Notes: generated by a model not told the origin, from the letters alone. 64,000 nt of DNA from Saprospirales bacterium (GCA_016703765.1 JADJBL010000022.1:22115-86114), one strand, 5' to 3'. Counted from the first letter of the stretch, positions 1 to 9,014 are shown. A program made the numbers and translations.

Positions 1-40
1 GGCCGGAGGCGCCGGATTCATTATTTTCAAACCGAGGACC

Positions 41-988
41 ATGGTCCAGTATATCGCCAAGGTGGATGGGCAGGTGAGACGCCTGGAGGAGCCGGCCCCC
101 GGCTGCTGGATCAGCATCATGCCTCCCTTCAACAAGGAGGAACTGGAGGAGTTTTCCCAGCGTTACGAAATCCCGATCGACTTCCTCACTGACCCCCTCG
201 ATTTGGACGAGCGCTCCCGCTACGAGCGCGAAGAAGACGTACGGCTCATCATCGTCAATACGCCCCTGCTCAACGAGCTGGAGGAAGAGATCGACGCCAT
301 TTTCATCACCGTGCCGGTGGATATCATCCTCACGCCCGATTATATCATTACGATCACCTCTTTTGAAAATCCCATCCTCAAGCGTTTCGCGGACGGGAAG
401 GTCAAGAATTTCGATCCGGAAGACGAACGGCTCTTCGTGCTCCAGATCTTCGAGCAGACGGTGGTCCGCTACCTCAACTGCCTCAAGCAGCTCAACCTCA
501 AGCGCAACATGATCGAACAGGAGCTTTACGACAGCAGTCGCAACAAAGAGCTCAAACAACTGCTCAGCATCGAAAAAAGTTTGGTCTATTTCGTCAACTC
601 CCTCAGCGCCAACGAGCTGCTGAAGATGAAAATGAAGCGCTCCGACCTGCTCAACATCCGCAACGACGAAGACCTGACCGACCTGTTTGAGGACATCATC
701 ATCGACAACAGCCAGGCCCTCGAAATGGCCAACGTCTATACCAACATCCTCAACGGGACCATGGACGCCTACAGCTCCATCATCTCCAACAACCTCAACC
801 TGGTGATCCAGCGCCTTACCCTCATCACCATCATGCTCATGGTGCCCACCCTCGTGGCCAGTTTCTACGGCATGAACGTGGGCCTGCCTTTCCAGGATTC
901 CCGCTACGCTTTTCCGATTATCCTCCTCATCGCCATGGTGATCAGCCTGCTATTGGGCTGGTATTTTTTGAGGAAAAGGTTGTTTTAG
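41..988 (+). CDS. CorA-family divalent cation transporter
   Basis: This 315-residue protein belongs to the CorA/2-TM-GxN family of Mg2+ (or Co2+/Ni2+/Zn2+) channels, which work as homopentamers in the inner membrane. The family signature YGMN is present at residues 276-279 at the end of the first of two C-terminal membrane helices (about 255-275 and 290-310). The second helix is followed by the basic tail RKRLF. The long charged N-terminal part is the cytosolic funnel, with helices rich in Glu and Lys. The length is normal for the family. The ATG at 41 is the first one and gives the typical short N-terminus. The substrate cannot be told from sequence. It is followed by a 600-bp non-coding region, so it is probably the last gene of a unit that enters from the left edge. 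Confidence 0.9.
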   Translation: MVQYIAKVDGQVRRLEEPAPGCWISIMPPFNKEELEEFSQRYEIPIDFLTDPLDLDERSRYEREEDVRLIIVNTPLLNELEEEIDAIFITVPVDIILTPDYIITITSFENPILKRFADGKVKNFDPEDERLFVLQIFEQTVVRYLNCLKQLNLKRNMIEQELYDSSRNKELKQLLSIEKSLVYFVNSLSANELLKMKMKRSDLLNIRNDEDLTDLFEDIIIDNSQALEMANVYTNILNGTMDAYSSIISNNLNLVIQRLTLITIMLMVPTLVASFYGMNVGLPFQDSRYAFPIILLIAMVISLLLGWYFLRKRLF

Positions 989-1038
989 GAAGGGTTATGA
1001 AGGTTATAAAGTTTATGAGGTTTATTTTCTTGCTGCTC

Positions 1039-1168
1039 GCTCGTGAGGGTCTCCGACCCGAAATGTTCTGTTTGCAAGTCTCCTGACTTGCATGTTACTT
1101 CTTGTATCGAAAACGCAAGTCAGGAGACTTGCTGCCGGTTTGTTTCGGGTCGGAGACCCTCACAAGCG
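1039..1168. repeat. Dispersed nested palindromic element, copy 1
   Basis: The outer arms are a perfect 20-bp inverted repeat: TGAGGGTCTCCGACCCGAAA at 1044-1063 and its complement near 1143-1162. Inside lie two copies, in opposite orientation, of a smaller palindrome GCAAGTCTCCTGACTTGC (1074-1091 and 1115-1132). Copies 2 and 3 are at 29699-29845 and 52208-52321. It has no coding capacity and always lies between genes. It resembles a MITE/REPIN-type element, but no family is recognised. Confidence 0.85.
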
Positions 1169-1317
1169 AAATTAAGAACGGCCCAAAAGAGCCCTGTAGG
1201 GGCGACATGTTTATAGTATAAATCGAAGAAATCTTATTAACAATTTACCAAGGTTATCAACATTGACAAATACACTATTTGACAAAAATATAATTGATTG
1301 TCAATTGGTTAATTAAG

Positions 1318-1338
1318 TTATCCACATTATGTGGAAAA
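1318..1338. promoter_or_regulatory. Pair of inverted DnaA-box-like sites upstream of nrdB
   Basis: TTATCCACA (1318-1326, plus strand) matches the consensus DnaA box exactly. TTTTCCACA on the minus strand (1330-1338) fits TTWTNCACA. Together they centre on the 15-bp palindrome TCCACATTATGTGGA (1321-1335). A one-mismatch site TTATCAACA lies at 1254-1262. The setting is an AT-rich spacer 257 bp before nrdB. DnaA control of nrd genes is established in Escherichia coli; its extension to this organism is inference. Confidence 0.5.
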
Positions 1339-1545
1339 ATAATCCTCCTTTTCGCGCATAATTCTGTATTTTAGTGCTCCAGAAACATACATGAGAAAGC
1401 GCCTTCCTGCCATCGTCTTTTAGGATTTTTAGGAAAGCACTGGCTCCAACAGCAACATTCGAGGAAAATGTCGAGTTTCGGACAGCAAGTTGTCAACTGC
1501 TGCTCTTGCATTTTATTGCCAACTGTTCAACTTACTGAATAAAGC

Positions 1546-1573
1546 GCAGAGCCGGCATCCGTGCCGGCTCTGC
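1546..1573 (+). promoter_or_regulatory. GC-rich leader hairpin before nrdB
   Basis: Perfect 12-bp stem (GCAGAGCCGGCA and its complement) with the loop TCCG, ending 21 bases before the nrdB ATG at 1595. No T-tract follows, so it is not a typical terminator. It could affect translation or RNA stability of nrdBA. Confidence 0.55.
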
Positions 1574-1594
1574 CAAAGTAAAGAACCCCAAGGT

Positions 1595-2563
1595 ATGACC
1601 GAGCCGATCCTGAGAGAGAACCCGAACCGCTTTGTGTTATTCCCCATACAGCACAGCGACATCTGGGCATTTTATAAAAAAGCGGAAGCCAGTTTCTGGA
1701 CCTCCGAGGAGATCGACCTTTCCAACGACTTCAACGACTGGAACGCCAAGCTTACAGACGACGAGCGGCATTTCATCAAACACGTACTGGCTTTCTTCGC
1801 CGCCAGCGACGGGATCGTCAACGAAAATCTGGCCATGAACTTCGTCAACGAAGTGCAGTACACCGAAGCCAAGTTCTTCTACGGCTTCCAGATGATGATG
1901 GAGAACATCCACTCGGAGACCTATAGCCTCTTGATCGACACCTATATAAAGGATGCGAAGGAAAAGGATTACCTGTTTAATGCCGTCGAACATCTGGATT
2001 GCGTGAAGAAAAAGGCCGACTGGGCCCTGCGCTGGATCGAGAACGGCTCTTTCGCCGAGCGGCTCATCGCCTTTGCCGCAGTGGAGGGGATTTTCTTCTC
2101 CGGCTCGTTCTGCTCCATTTTCTGGCTCAAGAAGCGGGGCCTGATGCCCGGGCTTTCCTTCTCCAACGAACTGATCTCCCGCGACGAAGGAACCCACTGC
2201 GACTTCGCCTGCCTGCTCTACAACGAACACCTGGAGCACAAACTCCCCGCGGAGACCGTCACCGCCATCATCCGCGACGCCGTGGCTATCGAAAAGGAAT
2301 TCGTCTCCGAAGCCATACCGGTGAACCTCATCGGCATGAACGCCGACCTGATGTGCCAATACATCGAATTTGTGGCCGACCGCCTGCTGAGCGCCGTCCG
2401 CCTTCCTAAAATATACAAAGCGGAAAACCCCTTCCCCTGGATGGACCTCATCAGCCTCCAGGGGAAGACCAATTTTTTCGAAAAAAGAGTGGGGGATTAC
2501 CAAAAGTCAGGGGTCATGGCCGACCGCGACAAGCAGGTGTTCACCCTGGATGAAGATTTCTAA
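1595..2563 (+). CDS. nrdB: Ribonucleoside-diphosphate reductase, small (R2) subunit, class Ia, eukaryote-like
   Basis: This subunit carries the diiron-tyrosyl radical needed by NrdA to make deoxyribonucleotides. The protein has 322 residues from the ATG at 1595; an in-frame extension from a TTG at 1490 reads through the leader hairpin and is rejected. Diiron and radical residues are visible in [24 protein letters not shown] (Glu, His and the radical Tyr) and [14 protein letters not shown]. The sequence [18 protein letters not shown] and the C-terminal tail FTLDEDF are very close to animal R2, whose tail docks into R1. It is followed after 26 bases by nrdA, the reverse of the E. coli order. 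Regulation may involve the DnaA-like sites upstream. Confidence 0.96.
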   Translation: MTEPILRENPNRFVLFPIQHSDIWAFYKKAEASFWTSEEIDLSNDFNDWNAKLTDDERHFIKHVLAFFAASDGIVNENLAMNFVNEVQYTEAKFFYGFQMMMENIHSETYSLLIDTYIKDAKEKDYLFNAVEHLDCVKKKADWALRWIENGSFAERLIAFAAVEGIFFSGSFCSIFWLKKRGLMPGLSFSNELISRDEGTHCDFACLLYNEHLEHKLPAETVTAIIRDAVAIEKEFVSEAIPVNLIGMNADLMCQYIEFVADRLLSAVRLPKIYKAENPFPWMDLISLQGKTNFFEKRVGDYQKSGVMADRDKQVFTLDEDF

Positions 2564-2589
2564 ACCAAAGACCAAATTCCTTTTGCGAG

Positions 2590-5010
2590 ATGAAAGTAAT
2601 GAAAAGAAGCGGGAGGCTTGAAGAAGTAAGCTTCGACAAGATCACCGCCCGCGTAAAAAAACTCTGCTACGGCCTCCATTCCGACTTCGTCGACCACATC
2701 GAGATTTCGAAGAAAGTGGTCCTCGGCCTGTTCGATGGAGTCACCACCACAGAACTGGACAACCTGGCCGCCGAAACAGCCGCCACCATGACGACGATCC
2801 ACCCCGACTACGCCGTCCTGGCTGCGCGGATCGCCGTGTCCAACCTGCACAAGAACACCGACAAGTCCTTCTCCCATACGATGAAGGACCTCTTCGAATA
2901 TATCGACCCAAAAACCGGTGACAAGGCCGGCCTGATCGGGGAAGAGACCATGGAGGTCATCTGGCGCCACCGCGAGGTGCTGGATAGCGCCATCATCTAC
3001 GACAGGGACTATGCTTTCGATTATTTCGGGTTCAAGACCCTCGAACGATCCTACCTCCTGAGAATGGACGGGCAGGTCGTCGAGCGGCCGCAGCATCTTT
3101 TTATGCGGACGGCCATCGGCATCCACGGCGACAATATCGAAGCCGCAGTCGAGACGTACAACCTGATGTCGGAAAAGTGGTTCATCCATGCCACCCCGAC
3201 CCTGTTCAACGCCGGAACGCCGAAACCCCAACTCTCCTCCTGCTTCCTGCTCAGCATGACGGAAGACAGCATCACAGGCATTTTCGATACCCTTTCGCGT
3301 TGTGCGCGCATCTCCCAATCGGCCGGCGGCATCGGGCTGAGCATCCACAACATACGGGCAAAGGGCAGCTACATCAAGGGCACCGGCGGTACCTCCAACG
3401 GGATCATCCCCATGCTCCGCGTGTTTAACGACGCGGCACGCTATGTCGACCAGGGCGGCGGAAAGCGCAAAGGCGCCTTTGCCGTGTACCTCGAGCCCTG
3501 GCACGCCGATATCCTGGATTTTCTGGAACTGAAGAAAAACCACGGCAAGGAGGAGCTCCGCGCCCGCGATCTGTTCTACGCCATGTGGATGCCCGACCTG
3601 TTCATGGAGCGGGTGAAAAACGACGCCGATTGGTCGCTGTTTTGCCCAAACGAAGCCCCGGGACTGTACGACACCTACGGAGGGGAGTTCGAAGCTCTTT
3701 ATCACAAATACGAAAAAGAAGGCCGCGCCCGCAGGACCATTCGCGCACAGGAGCTCTGGTTTGCCATCCTGGAAAGCCAGATCGAATCGGGTACCCCCTA
3801 CATCCTGTACAAAGACGCTGCCAACCGCAAATCCAACCAGAAGAACCTGGGCACCATCCGCTCCTCCAACCTCTGTACAGAGATCATGGAATACACCTCC
3901 GCAGATGAGGTGGCAGTGTGCAATCTGGCCTCTATTTCCCTGCCGAAATTCGTTCACGAAGACCGGAAATTCGACTTTCAACAGCTGTTCGAGATTACCC
4001 GGGTCGTGACGCGCAACCTCAACCGCATCATCGACGTCAACTATTACCCCATACCCGAGGCCCGCAATTCCAACATGCGCCACCGCCCGATCGGGATCGG
4101 CGTGCAGGGATTGGCAGACGCCTTCATCAAGATGCGCTTTCCCTTCGAAAGCGCAGACGCCAAAAAGCTCAACCGCGATATTTTCGAAACGATCTATTTC
4201 GCCGCCCTCACCGAATCGCTTGCCCTTGCAAAAAAGCATGGGCATTACGAGAGCTTCCCCGGTTCGCCGGCCAGTGAGGGCATCCTCCAGTTCGATATGT
4301 GGGGCGTAAAACCCTCCAACCGCTGGGACTGGGAAGGCCTGAAAAAGGAGATCGCACGGCACGGCCTGCGCAACAGCCTGCTCCTGGCGCCGATGCCCAC
4401 GGCTTCCACTTCGCAGATATTGGGCAACAACGAGTGTTTCGAGCCCTATACCTCCAATATCTACTCGCGCCGGACCCTGTCGGGCGAGTACATCGTGGTC
4501 AACAAGCACCTGCTGGACGACCTCATCGGCCTGGGTTTGTGGGACGAGGACATGAAGCAGCTTTTGATGGCCTCCAACGGCTCGGTGCAGGATATACCCG
4601 GCATCCCGGCGGAGTTGAAGTCCCTGTACAAAACGGTTTGGGAGATCAGCCAGAAAGCCATCATCGACCTGGCGGCCGACCGCGGGGCTTTCATCTGCCA
4701 GAGCCAGAGCATGAACCTGTTCGTGGAAAACCCCAATTTCGGGAAACTATCTTCGATGCACTTCTACGCCTGGCAGAAGGGCCTGAAAACGGGTATGTAT
4801 TACCTTCGCTCGAAAGCGGCTACCGATCCGATCAAGTTTACGGTGGAGCAATCGCTGCAACAGGGCCGGGTGAGCAAAAATGCCTCCGCGCCGGTCGTGT
4901 CAGCTACCGTGCCGGTACAGCAACCCATTCAGGAAAAATCAGTGGATGACATACAGGAAGGCCAGGCTTGTAACCTGGACGACCCCAACTGCCTGATGTG
5001 CGGCAGTTAG
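2590..5010 (+). CDS. nrdA: Ribonucleoside-diphosphate reductase, large (R1) subunit, class Ia, eukaryote-like
   Basis: This catalytic subunit of ribonucleotide reductase has 806 residues, a normal length. An ATP-cone allosteric domain occupies the N-terminus (about 1-90, with [14 protein letters not shown]). The 10-stranded barrel carries the redox Cys of LSSCFLL, the active-site NLCTEI (thiyl Cys and Glu) and the second redox Cys in AVCNLASIS. The C-terminus ends in CLMCGS, a Cys pair for thioredoxin or glutaredoxin re-reduction, with the same ending as animal R1. It is co-transcribed with nrdB 26 bases upstream. Three hairpins follow the stop codon. Nothing is missing or truncated. Confidence 0.97.
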   Translation: MKVMKRSGRLEEVSFDKITARVKKLCYGLHSDFVDHIEISKKVVLGLFDGVTTTELDNLAAETAATMTTIHPDYAVLAARIAVSNLHKNTDKSFSHTMKDLFEYIDPKTGDKAGLIGEETMEVIWRHREVLDSAIIYDRDYAFDYFGFKTLERSYLLRMDGQVVERPQHLFMRTAIGIHGDNIEAAVETYNLMSEKWFIHATPTLFNAGTPKPQLSSCFLLSMTEDSITGIFDTLSRCARISQSAGGIGLSIHNIRAKGSYIKGTGGTSNGIIPMLRVFNDAARYVDQGGGKRKGAFAVYLEPWHADILDFLELKKNHGKEELRARDLFYAMWMPDLFMERVKNDADWSLFCPNEAPGLYDTYGGEFEALYHKYEKEGRARRTIRAQELWFAILESQIESGTPYILYKDAANRKSNQKNLGTIRSSNLCTEIMEYTSADEVAVCNLASISLPKFVHEDRKFDFQQLFEITRVVTRNLNRIIDVNYYPIPEARNSNMRHRPIGIGVQGLADAFIKMRFPFESADAKKLNRDIFETIYFAALTESLALAKKHGHYESFPGSPASEGILQFDMWGVKPSNRWDWEGLKKEIARHGLRNSLLLAPMPTASTSQILGNNECFEPYTSNIYSRRTLSGEYIVVNKHLLDDLIGLGLWDEDMKQLLMASNGSVQDIPGIPAELKSLYKTVWEISQKAIIDLAADRGAFICQSQSMNLFVENPNFGKLSSMHFYAWQKGLKTGMYYLRSKAATDPIKFTVEQSLQQGRVSKNASAPVVSATVPVQQPIQEKSVDDIQEGQACNLDDPNCLMCGS

Positions 5011-5024
5011 CGCTTTTTCAATTA

Positions 5025-5086
5025 TTTCAATAGCGACCGCAGGTCGCTATTGAAAAACCTTATTCCCGGCCGCAGGCCGGGAATAA
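5025..5086 (+). terminator. Two consecutive hairpins after nrdA
   Basis: Hairpin 1 (5025-5055) has a 14-bp stem, TTTCAATAGCGACC and its complement around the loop GCA. Hairpin 2 (5060-5086) has a 12-bp stem, TTATTCCCGGCC and its complement, also around GCA. They start 15 bases after the nrdA stop. T-tracts are weak, so they may protect the RNA 3' end rather than terminate alone. Confidence 0.55.
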
Positions 5087-5125
5087 TCTGCAAGAATTTC
5101 GATGGTTTTGCATAAAGGATTGTTC

Positions 5126-5157
5126 GAACGGGCCGGCACAACCGGCCCGTTCTTTTT
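5126..5157 (+). terminator. Rho-independent terminator of nrdBA
   Basis: An 11-bp perfect stem (GAACGGGCCGG and its complement, loop CACAA) is followed directly by TTTTT on the plus strand. It abuts the 3' end of the convergent Sir2 gene and could also stop transcription from that side. Confidence 0.75.
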
Positions 5158-5848
5158 ATGGGCGCAAAAGCTCTTCTACTACCCTACGGACTCCCGTAGA
5201 AGCCTTTTCCGCAATCACCTTTACATTCTCCGAACGGGCCAGCTCGTGATTGATAGACGGCTTGGGGTCGATGTAATAGATCGGGGCGTGGAAAGGAGCG
5301 TAGCCCGCCAATCCGGCTGCCGGATAAACCTGCATGCTGGTGCCGACGATCAAAAGGATGTCGGCTTCGGAGGTGGCATCGGCCGCTACTTCGATCATGG
5401 GCACCATCTCGCCGAACCATACGATATGCGGACGAAGTTGAGCGCCCCGCTCGCAACAGTCGCCGGGCAAAATATCTTTGGTCCAGGGATATACCAACGC
5501 GGGGTAATCGTTGCTGCGGGCCTTGAGCAGTTCGCCGTGCAGATGTACCACGTTTCTGCTGCCGGCCCGCTCGTGCAGGTCGTCCACGTTTTGGGTGATG
5601 ATTGTTACGTCGTACAGAAATTCGAGGTCCACCAGGGCCAGGTGCCCGTCGTTGGGCTGAACTTCCAGCAATTTCCGGCGGCGTTCGTTGTAAAAATCCA
5701 ATACCAGTTGAGGGTTGCGCACCCAAGCCTCCGGCGTGGCAACTTCCTCCACCTTATGCCCCTCCCAAAGCCCGCCCGCGTCCCGGAAGGTCGGAATTCC
5801 GCTTTCGGCGCTGATGCCGGCGCCAGTTAGAACGACGATTTTTTTCAT
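5156..5848 (-). CDS. Sir2-family NAD-dependent protein deacylase (class III sirtuin, CobB-like)
   Basis: This enzyme removes acyl groups from protein lysines, using NAD+ and releasing nicotinamide. It has 230 residues. The Rossmann motif GAGISAESGIPTFR starts at residue 9, TQNVDD is at 85-90 and the catalytic His104 lies in HLHGE. Tyr53 and Arg56 in FYNERR match the Tyr-x-x-Arg pair that in SIRT5 and CobB-type enzymes binds succinyl or malonyl groups, so a desuccinylase/demalonylase is likely. The usual four zinc Cys are absent; only an adjacent CC pair is seen in the small domain. The gene starts 1 base after the stop of the NAD(P)HX repair gene, so the two share one transcript. Confidence 0.92.
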   Translation of the reverse strand: MKKIVVLTGAGISAESGIPTFRDAGGLWEGHKVEEVATPEAWVRNPQLVLDFYNERRRKLLEVQPNDGHLALVDLEFLYDVTIITQNVDDLHERAGSRNVVHLHGELLKARSNDYPALVYPWTKDILPGDCCERGAQLRPHIVWFGEMVPMIEVAADATSEADILLIVGTSMQVYPAAGLAGYAPFHAPIYYIDPKPSINHELARSENVKVIAEKASTGVRRVVEELLRP

Positions 5849-5849
5849 G

Positions 5850-7355
5850 TCACGATTTCATTTTTTTGAAGGCTTTCCCAATACACTCCACGATATCGCT
5901 TGCTATCAGGGCTTCCTCCTGCCACTCTTCCGCGGCGATGTCGCCGGCCAGGCCGTGGAGGTAGACGCCCAGCATGGCGGCATCCCGGGGAGGGTAACCC
6001 TGAGCCAGGAGGCTGGTGACCATACCCGATAACACATCGCCGCTCCCGCCGGTTCCCATGCCGGGGTTGCCGGTGGGGTTGAAATAGCAGGCGCCGTCGG
6101 GGCCGATGATGGCCGTATAGGCGCCCTTGAGTATAATGAAGACCTTTTTCTCCACTGCTTTTTCCCGCGCCCGTTCCAGCCTTTCAAAACCGTTTTTGCA
6201 CGTTCCAAAAAGCCGGTCGAACTCGCGGGGGTGGGGGGTAAGGATGGCGCCGGGCTTCACATCCTCCCAAAATTCCGGATGTTCCGACAGGATGTTGAGG
6301 GCGTCGGCGTCGAGGAGCAGGGGCGCTTCGGCATCCTGCAGGAGTTTCCGCAAACCGGTGGCGGTGAGTTGATTGGTGCCGAGCCCGCAACCTATGCCGA
6401 TGGCTTTGTAGGCGTTCAAAGGGCCGTGCTGCGTGAAATAAAATTCGTGTAGGTCGACCGATACCATGGCCTCCGGGAAGGCGATCTGGAGAATAGGATA
6501 GGCACATTTCGGCACATGCACCGTCACGAGTCCGCAGCCCGTGCGCAGGCAGGCCCGCGATGCGAGGATAGCGGCGCCGACCTTGCCGTGGCTCCCCATG
6601 ACCAGAAGGGCGTGGCCGAAGGTGCCCTTGTGGTCGAACTTGTGGCGCTCCTTCAACAAAGATCTTACCTGTACCTGGGTCAGGAGCTGATAAGGCGTTT
6701 CCGCGTGCGCTACAAAGCCTGCGTCCAAGCCTATCGGCCTAACCACCCAACAACCCACATACGGATGGTTTTCCGGAATAAAAAATGCCAGCTTCGGCAA
6801 CTCGAAGCTCAGGGTATAATTGGCCCGGAATACCGCTCCGGTGGTTTCTTTGTCGGTAAAAAGTCCGGAAGGCACGTCGATGGAGACTTTGGTTCCCGGG
6901 TGCTTGCTCAGATGTTCCAGCAATTCGGCCCAATAGCCTTCCACGGGCCGGTTGAGGCCGGAGCCAAAGATCCCGTCGATGAGAATGGATCGCTCGGGGA
7001 GGGTAGGGAAGGGGTCGCCTGGTTGGAAGGTTTGGATCGGTACGGAGCGGATGGCCTTAAGCCGTTCCAGGTTGGCCTGAAAATCCGGCGTGGGGTTGGG
7101 GCTGATGGAAAAGACGAGGACTTCCACCGAATAAAAGCGCTGATGCAGCAGGCGGGCGATGGCCAATCCGTCGCCTCCATTGTTGCCGGCGCCGCAGGCG
7201 ATGCGTACAGGCCCTTCTTCCGGGCCAAATTGATTGGTAAACCAGTGTACGAATGCCAGCGCTGCCCTTTCCATCAGGTCGATCGAGGCGATAAGCTCCT
7301 GAGCAATGGTGTAGGCGTCGAGTTGACGAGTCTGATCGGTGTGGAGTATTTTCAT
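5850..7355 (-). CDS. nnrDE: Bifunctional NAD(P)HX epimerase / ADP-dependent NAD(P)HX dehydratase
   Basis: This enzyme repairs hydrated NADH and NADPH. The N-terminal half (about 1-210, NnrE/YjeF_N) interconverts the R and S hydrates, and the C-terminal half (about 225-501, NnrD, ribokinase-like) dehydrates the S form using ADP. Visible motifs are GAGNNGGDGLAIARLL in the epimerase and GTGGSGDVLSG at 434-444 in the dehydratase. The start is the ATG at 7355 (MKILHTDQT, the usual N-terminus). A much longer in-frame extension to 8195 runs antisense through the CaiB gene and is discarded. It lies directly upstream of the Sir2 gene (1-base gap), pairing NAD repair with NAD-dependent deacylation. Confidence 0.95.
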   Translation of the reverse strand: MKILHTDQTRQLDAYTIAQELIASIDLMERAALAFVHWFTNQFGPEEGPVRIACGAGNNGGDGLAIARLLHQRFYSVEVLVFSISPNPTPDFQANLERLKAIRSVPIQTFQPGDPFPTLPERSILIDGIFGSGLNRPVEGYWAELLEHLSKHPGTKVSIDVPSGLFTDKETTGAVFRANYTLSFELPKLAFFIPENHPYVGCWVVRPIGLDAGFVAHAETPYQLLTQVQVRSLLKERHKFDHKGTFGHALLVMGSHGKVGAAILASRACLRTGCGLVTVHVPKCAYPILQIAFPEAMVSVDLHEFYFTQHGPLNAYKAIGIGCGLGTNQLTATGLRKLLQDAEAPLLLDADALNILSEHPEFWEDVKPGAILTPHPREFDRLFGTCKNGFERLERAREKAVEKKVFIILKGAYTAIIGPDGACYFNPTGNPGMGTGGSGDVLSGMVTSLLAQGYPPRDAAMLGVYLHGLAGDIAAEEWQEEALIASDIVECIGKAFKKMKS

Positions 7356-7421
7356 CGGAGGGCCGGAGGGGGTTTCAGTTATGCTTAAAAGAACGGAATT
7401 TTGGGGAGAAAAGAAAAAAAT

Positions 7422-8504
7422 ATGCAAACCACCTTTTTCCGCGACCTCAAAGTCGTCGAACTGGCCTCCGTACTCGCAGGCCCGGCCGTCGGACAATTTT
7501 TTGCCGAACTGGGCGCCCGGGTCGTCAAGATCGAGCACCCGGGCACCGGGGGCGACATGACCCGCCACTGGAAACTGCCCTCCGAGCCCGAGGAGCAGGC
7601 CTGGTCGGCGTATTATTGCAGCGTGAATTGGGGAAAGGAAGTCCGCTTTATCGACCTGAGCACACCCGATGGCCACGCCGAAGTCATGGAATTGATCCGC
7701 GATGCAGATATCGTCATCAGCAATTTCAGACCGGAAGCAGCGCAGCGCCTGAAACTGGACGCAAGGTCCGTGCGTGCACAATTCCCAGGCCTGATCTTCG
7801 CCGAATTGAGCGCCTTTGGAGATGGGGATCCCAGGCCGGGATTTGATGTGGTTTTGCAGGCCGAAGCAGGTTTTTTGTTCATGAGCGGCGAGCCGGGCGG
7901 CCCGCCGGTGAAAATGCCGGTAGCGCTGATCGACCTCATGGCGGCCCACCAACTGAAAGAGGGCATTCTGTTGGCGCTGCTTCACCGCGAACGGAGCGGG
8001 GAAGGCGCCCTGGTGAAAACTTCTCTGTTTGATGCGGCGATTGCCTCCCTGGCCAACCAGGCCGGCAACTGGTTGATGGAGGGCCATATCCCTCAGCCAA
8101 TGGGGACCCAACACCCCAATATCGCCCCTTATGGCGACGTCTTTACCACCCTGGATGGAAAGTTGATCGTGCTGGCAGTGGGAACGGACCGACAATTTGC
8201 CCAGCTCGCAACCCTTTGGGACAGGATGAATGGATCACCGACCCCGTGCTGGCCACCAACGCAGCTCGGGTCCGCAACCGGGCTGTTGCGCGATTTGCTA
8301 CAGAGGCCCATCAGCGGCTGGGGTAGCGAGATCCTACTTGGTTCTCTGATCGATATGCAGATACCTGCCGCGCGAATACGCAACATGAAGGAGGTCTTCG
8401 AGCTCCCCCAGGCGGAGGCGATGATCCTCGAAGAAGCCCTGCCCGATGGACGGCGGAGCCGGACGGTAAAAACCGTGGCATTCCGGGTGGAAAGCAGCCT
8501 CTAG
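7422..8504 (+). CDS. CaiB/BaiF (family III) CoA-transferase with two compensating frameshifts
   Basis: Family III CoA-transferases move CoA between carboxylic acids. The N-terminus (ELASVLAGPAVGQFFAELGARVVKIEHPG) and the SLFDAAIASLANQAGNWLMEG core are typical. The start chosen is the ATG at 7422; a TTG 21 bases upstream is less likely. The reading frame stays open for 360 residues, but between about 8217 and 8325 the family-like sequence (DEWITDPVLATNAARVRN) lies in the +1 frame, and the annotated frame there reads as nonsense. Two opposite one-base changes would explain this. The substrate is unknown. It diverges from nnrDE and overlaps the next, convergent gene by 3 bp. Confidence 0.85.
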   Translation: MQTTFFRDLKVVELASVLAGPAVGQFFAELGARVVKIEHPGTGGDMTRHWKLPSEPEEQAWSAYYCSVNWGKEVRFIDLSTPDGHAEVMELIRDADIVISNFRPEAAQRLKLDARSVRAQFPGLIFAELSAFGDGDPRPGFDVVLQAEAGFLFMSGEPGGPPVKMPVALIDLMAAHQLKEGILLALLHRERSGEGALVKTSLFDAAIASLANQAGNWLMEGHIPQPMGTQHPNIAPYGDVFTTLDGKLIVLAVGTDRQFAQLATLWDRMNGSPTPCWPPTQLGSATGLLRDLLQRPISGWGSEILLGSLIDMQIPAARIRNMKEVFELPQAEAMILEEALPDGRRSRTVKTVAFRVESSL

Positions 8505-8989
8505 CGGGACACCGAGTTCAGCAATTTATACATCTCCCCGTCTTTCGAGATCAGGCAACCTTGCTCCAGCATGCGAAAGAGTTCCTGCTCGCGGCTTCCG
8601 CCATAGGCTTTTTCCGCAGAGTACATCTTCAGGCCGGCGCCCGATTTTTGCAAGATGCCCAGCATGTCGCCCGCGGATTGATCCCCGGTGAAATCGACCT
8701 CGCTTTCGCCCTCGACCATCAGGCCCAGCAATTTGATCTTGTCGGGCAGGCAGTGGAAGGTCTTGATGTCCTGCGGGGTTTTGAATTCGAGGTATTCCAC
8801 CTTTTTCAGGATGTTATCGAATACCCCCTCGCTGAACTGGTCCAGAAAGGCATCTGCCTTTTCGGACTCGTCCGTTTTCATCTTTTCCCAATCGAATGCG
8901 GAGATCTGATGGGCAGCCAGAAAACGGACAAAGTCTTCGCGCAGGTTTTCCAGTTCCTCCACGGTAAGGCGGCGGTAATTCATATCCAT
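8502..8989 (-). CDS. Hypothetical protein, DUF6495-like
   Basis: This is a soluble acidic protein of 162 residues with no signal peptide or membrane segment. It starts MDMNYRRLTVEELENLREDF; an upstream in-frame Met at 9037 overlaps the OsmC gene and is unlikely. Its helical N-terminus and the segment DKIKLLGLMVEGESEVDFTG resemble a small family of unknown function found in Bacteroidota (my recollection is DUF6495). The stop codon spans 8501-8503 and overlaps the stop of the convergent CoA-transferase. The gene lies 25 bases downstream of osmC on the same strand, so co-transcription is likely. No function is proposed. Confidence 0.65.
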
Positions 8990-9014
8990 AAAAATATTAT
9001 CAGGCCCCTGTTTT

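Larger units (their letters stand above)
989..1594. other. 606-bp intergenic region, AT-rich in its middle
   Basis: No coding sequence is supported here. It holds, in order: a short stuttering AT-rich repeat (about 990-1022, GTTAT/GTTTAT words), copy 1 of the dispersed palindromic element (1039-1168), a strongly AT-rich block (about 1200-1345) with DnaA-box-like sites and three TTGACAA words (1263-1269, 1279-1285 and, inverted, 1298-1304), and a GC-rich hairpin just before nrdB. It presumably carries the nrdBA promoter and leader. Confidence 0.7.

Noticed and set aside
1200..1345. Chromosomal replication origin
   Set aside because: The AT-rich block has DnaA-like boxes but too few, and no dnaA, dnaN or gidA gene is adjacent. 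A promoter role for nrdBA is simpler.
1490..1594. N-terminal extension of nrdB from a TTG
   Set aside because: It would translate the leader hairpin and has no homology; the ATG at 1595 fits R2 proteins.
2560..4509. 649-residue minus-strand ORF opposite nrdA
   Set aside because: Antisense shadow of nrdA; no recognisable domain, and nrdA is unambiguous.
7356..8195. N-terminal extension of nnrDE
   Set aside because: It reads antisense through the CoA-transferase; the ATG at 7355 gives the normal family N-terminus.
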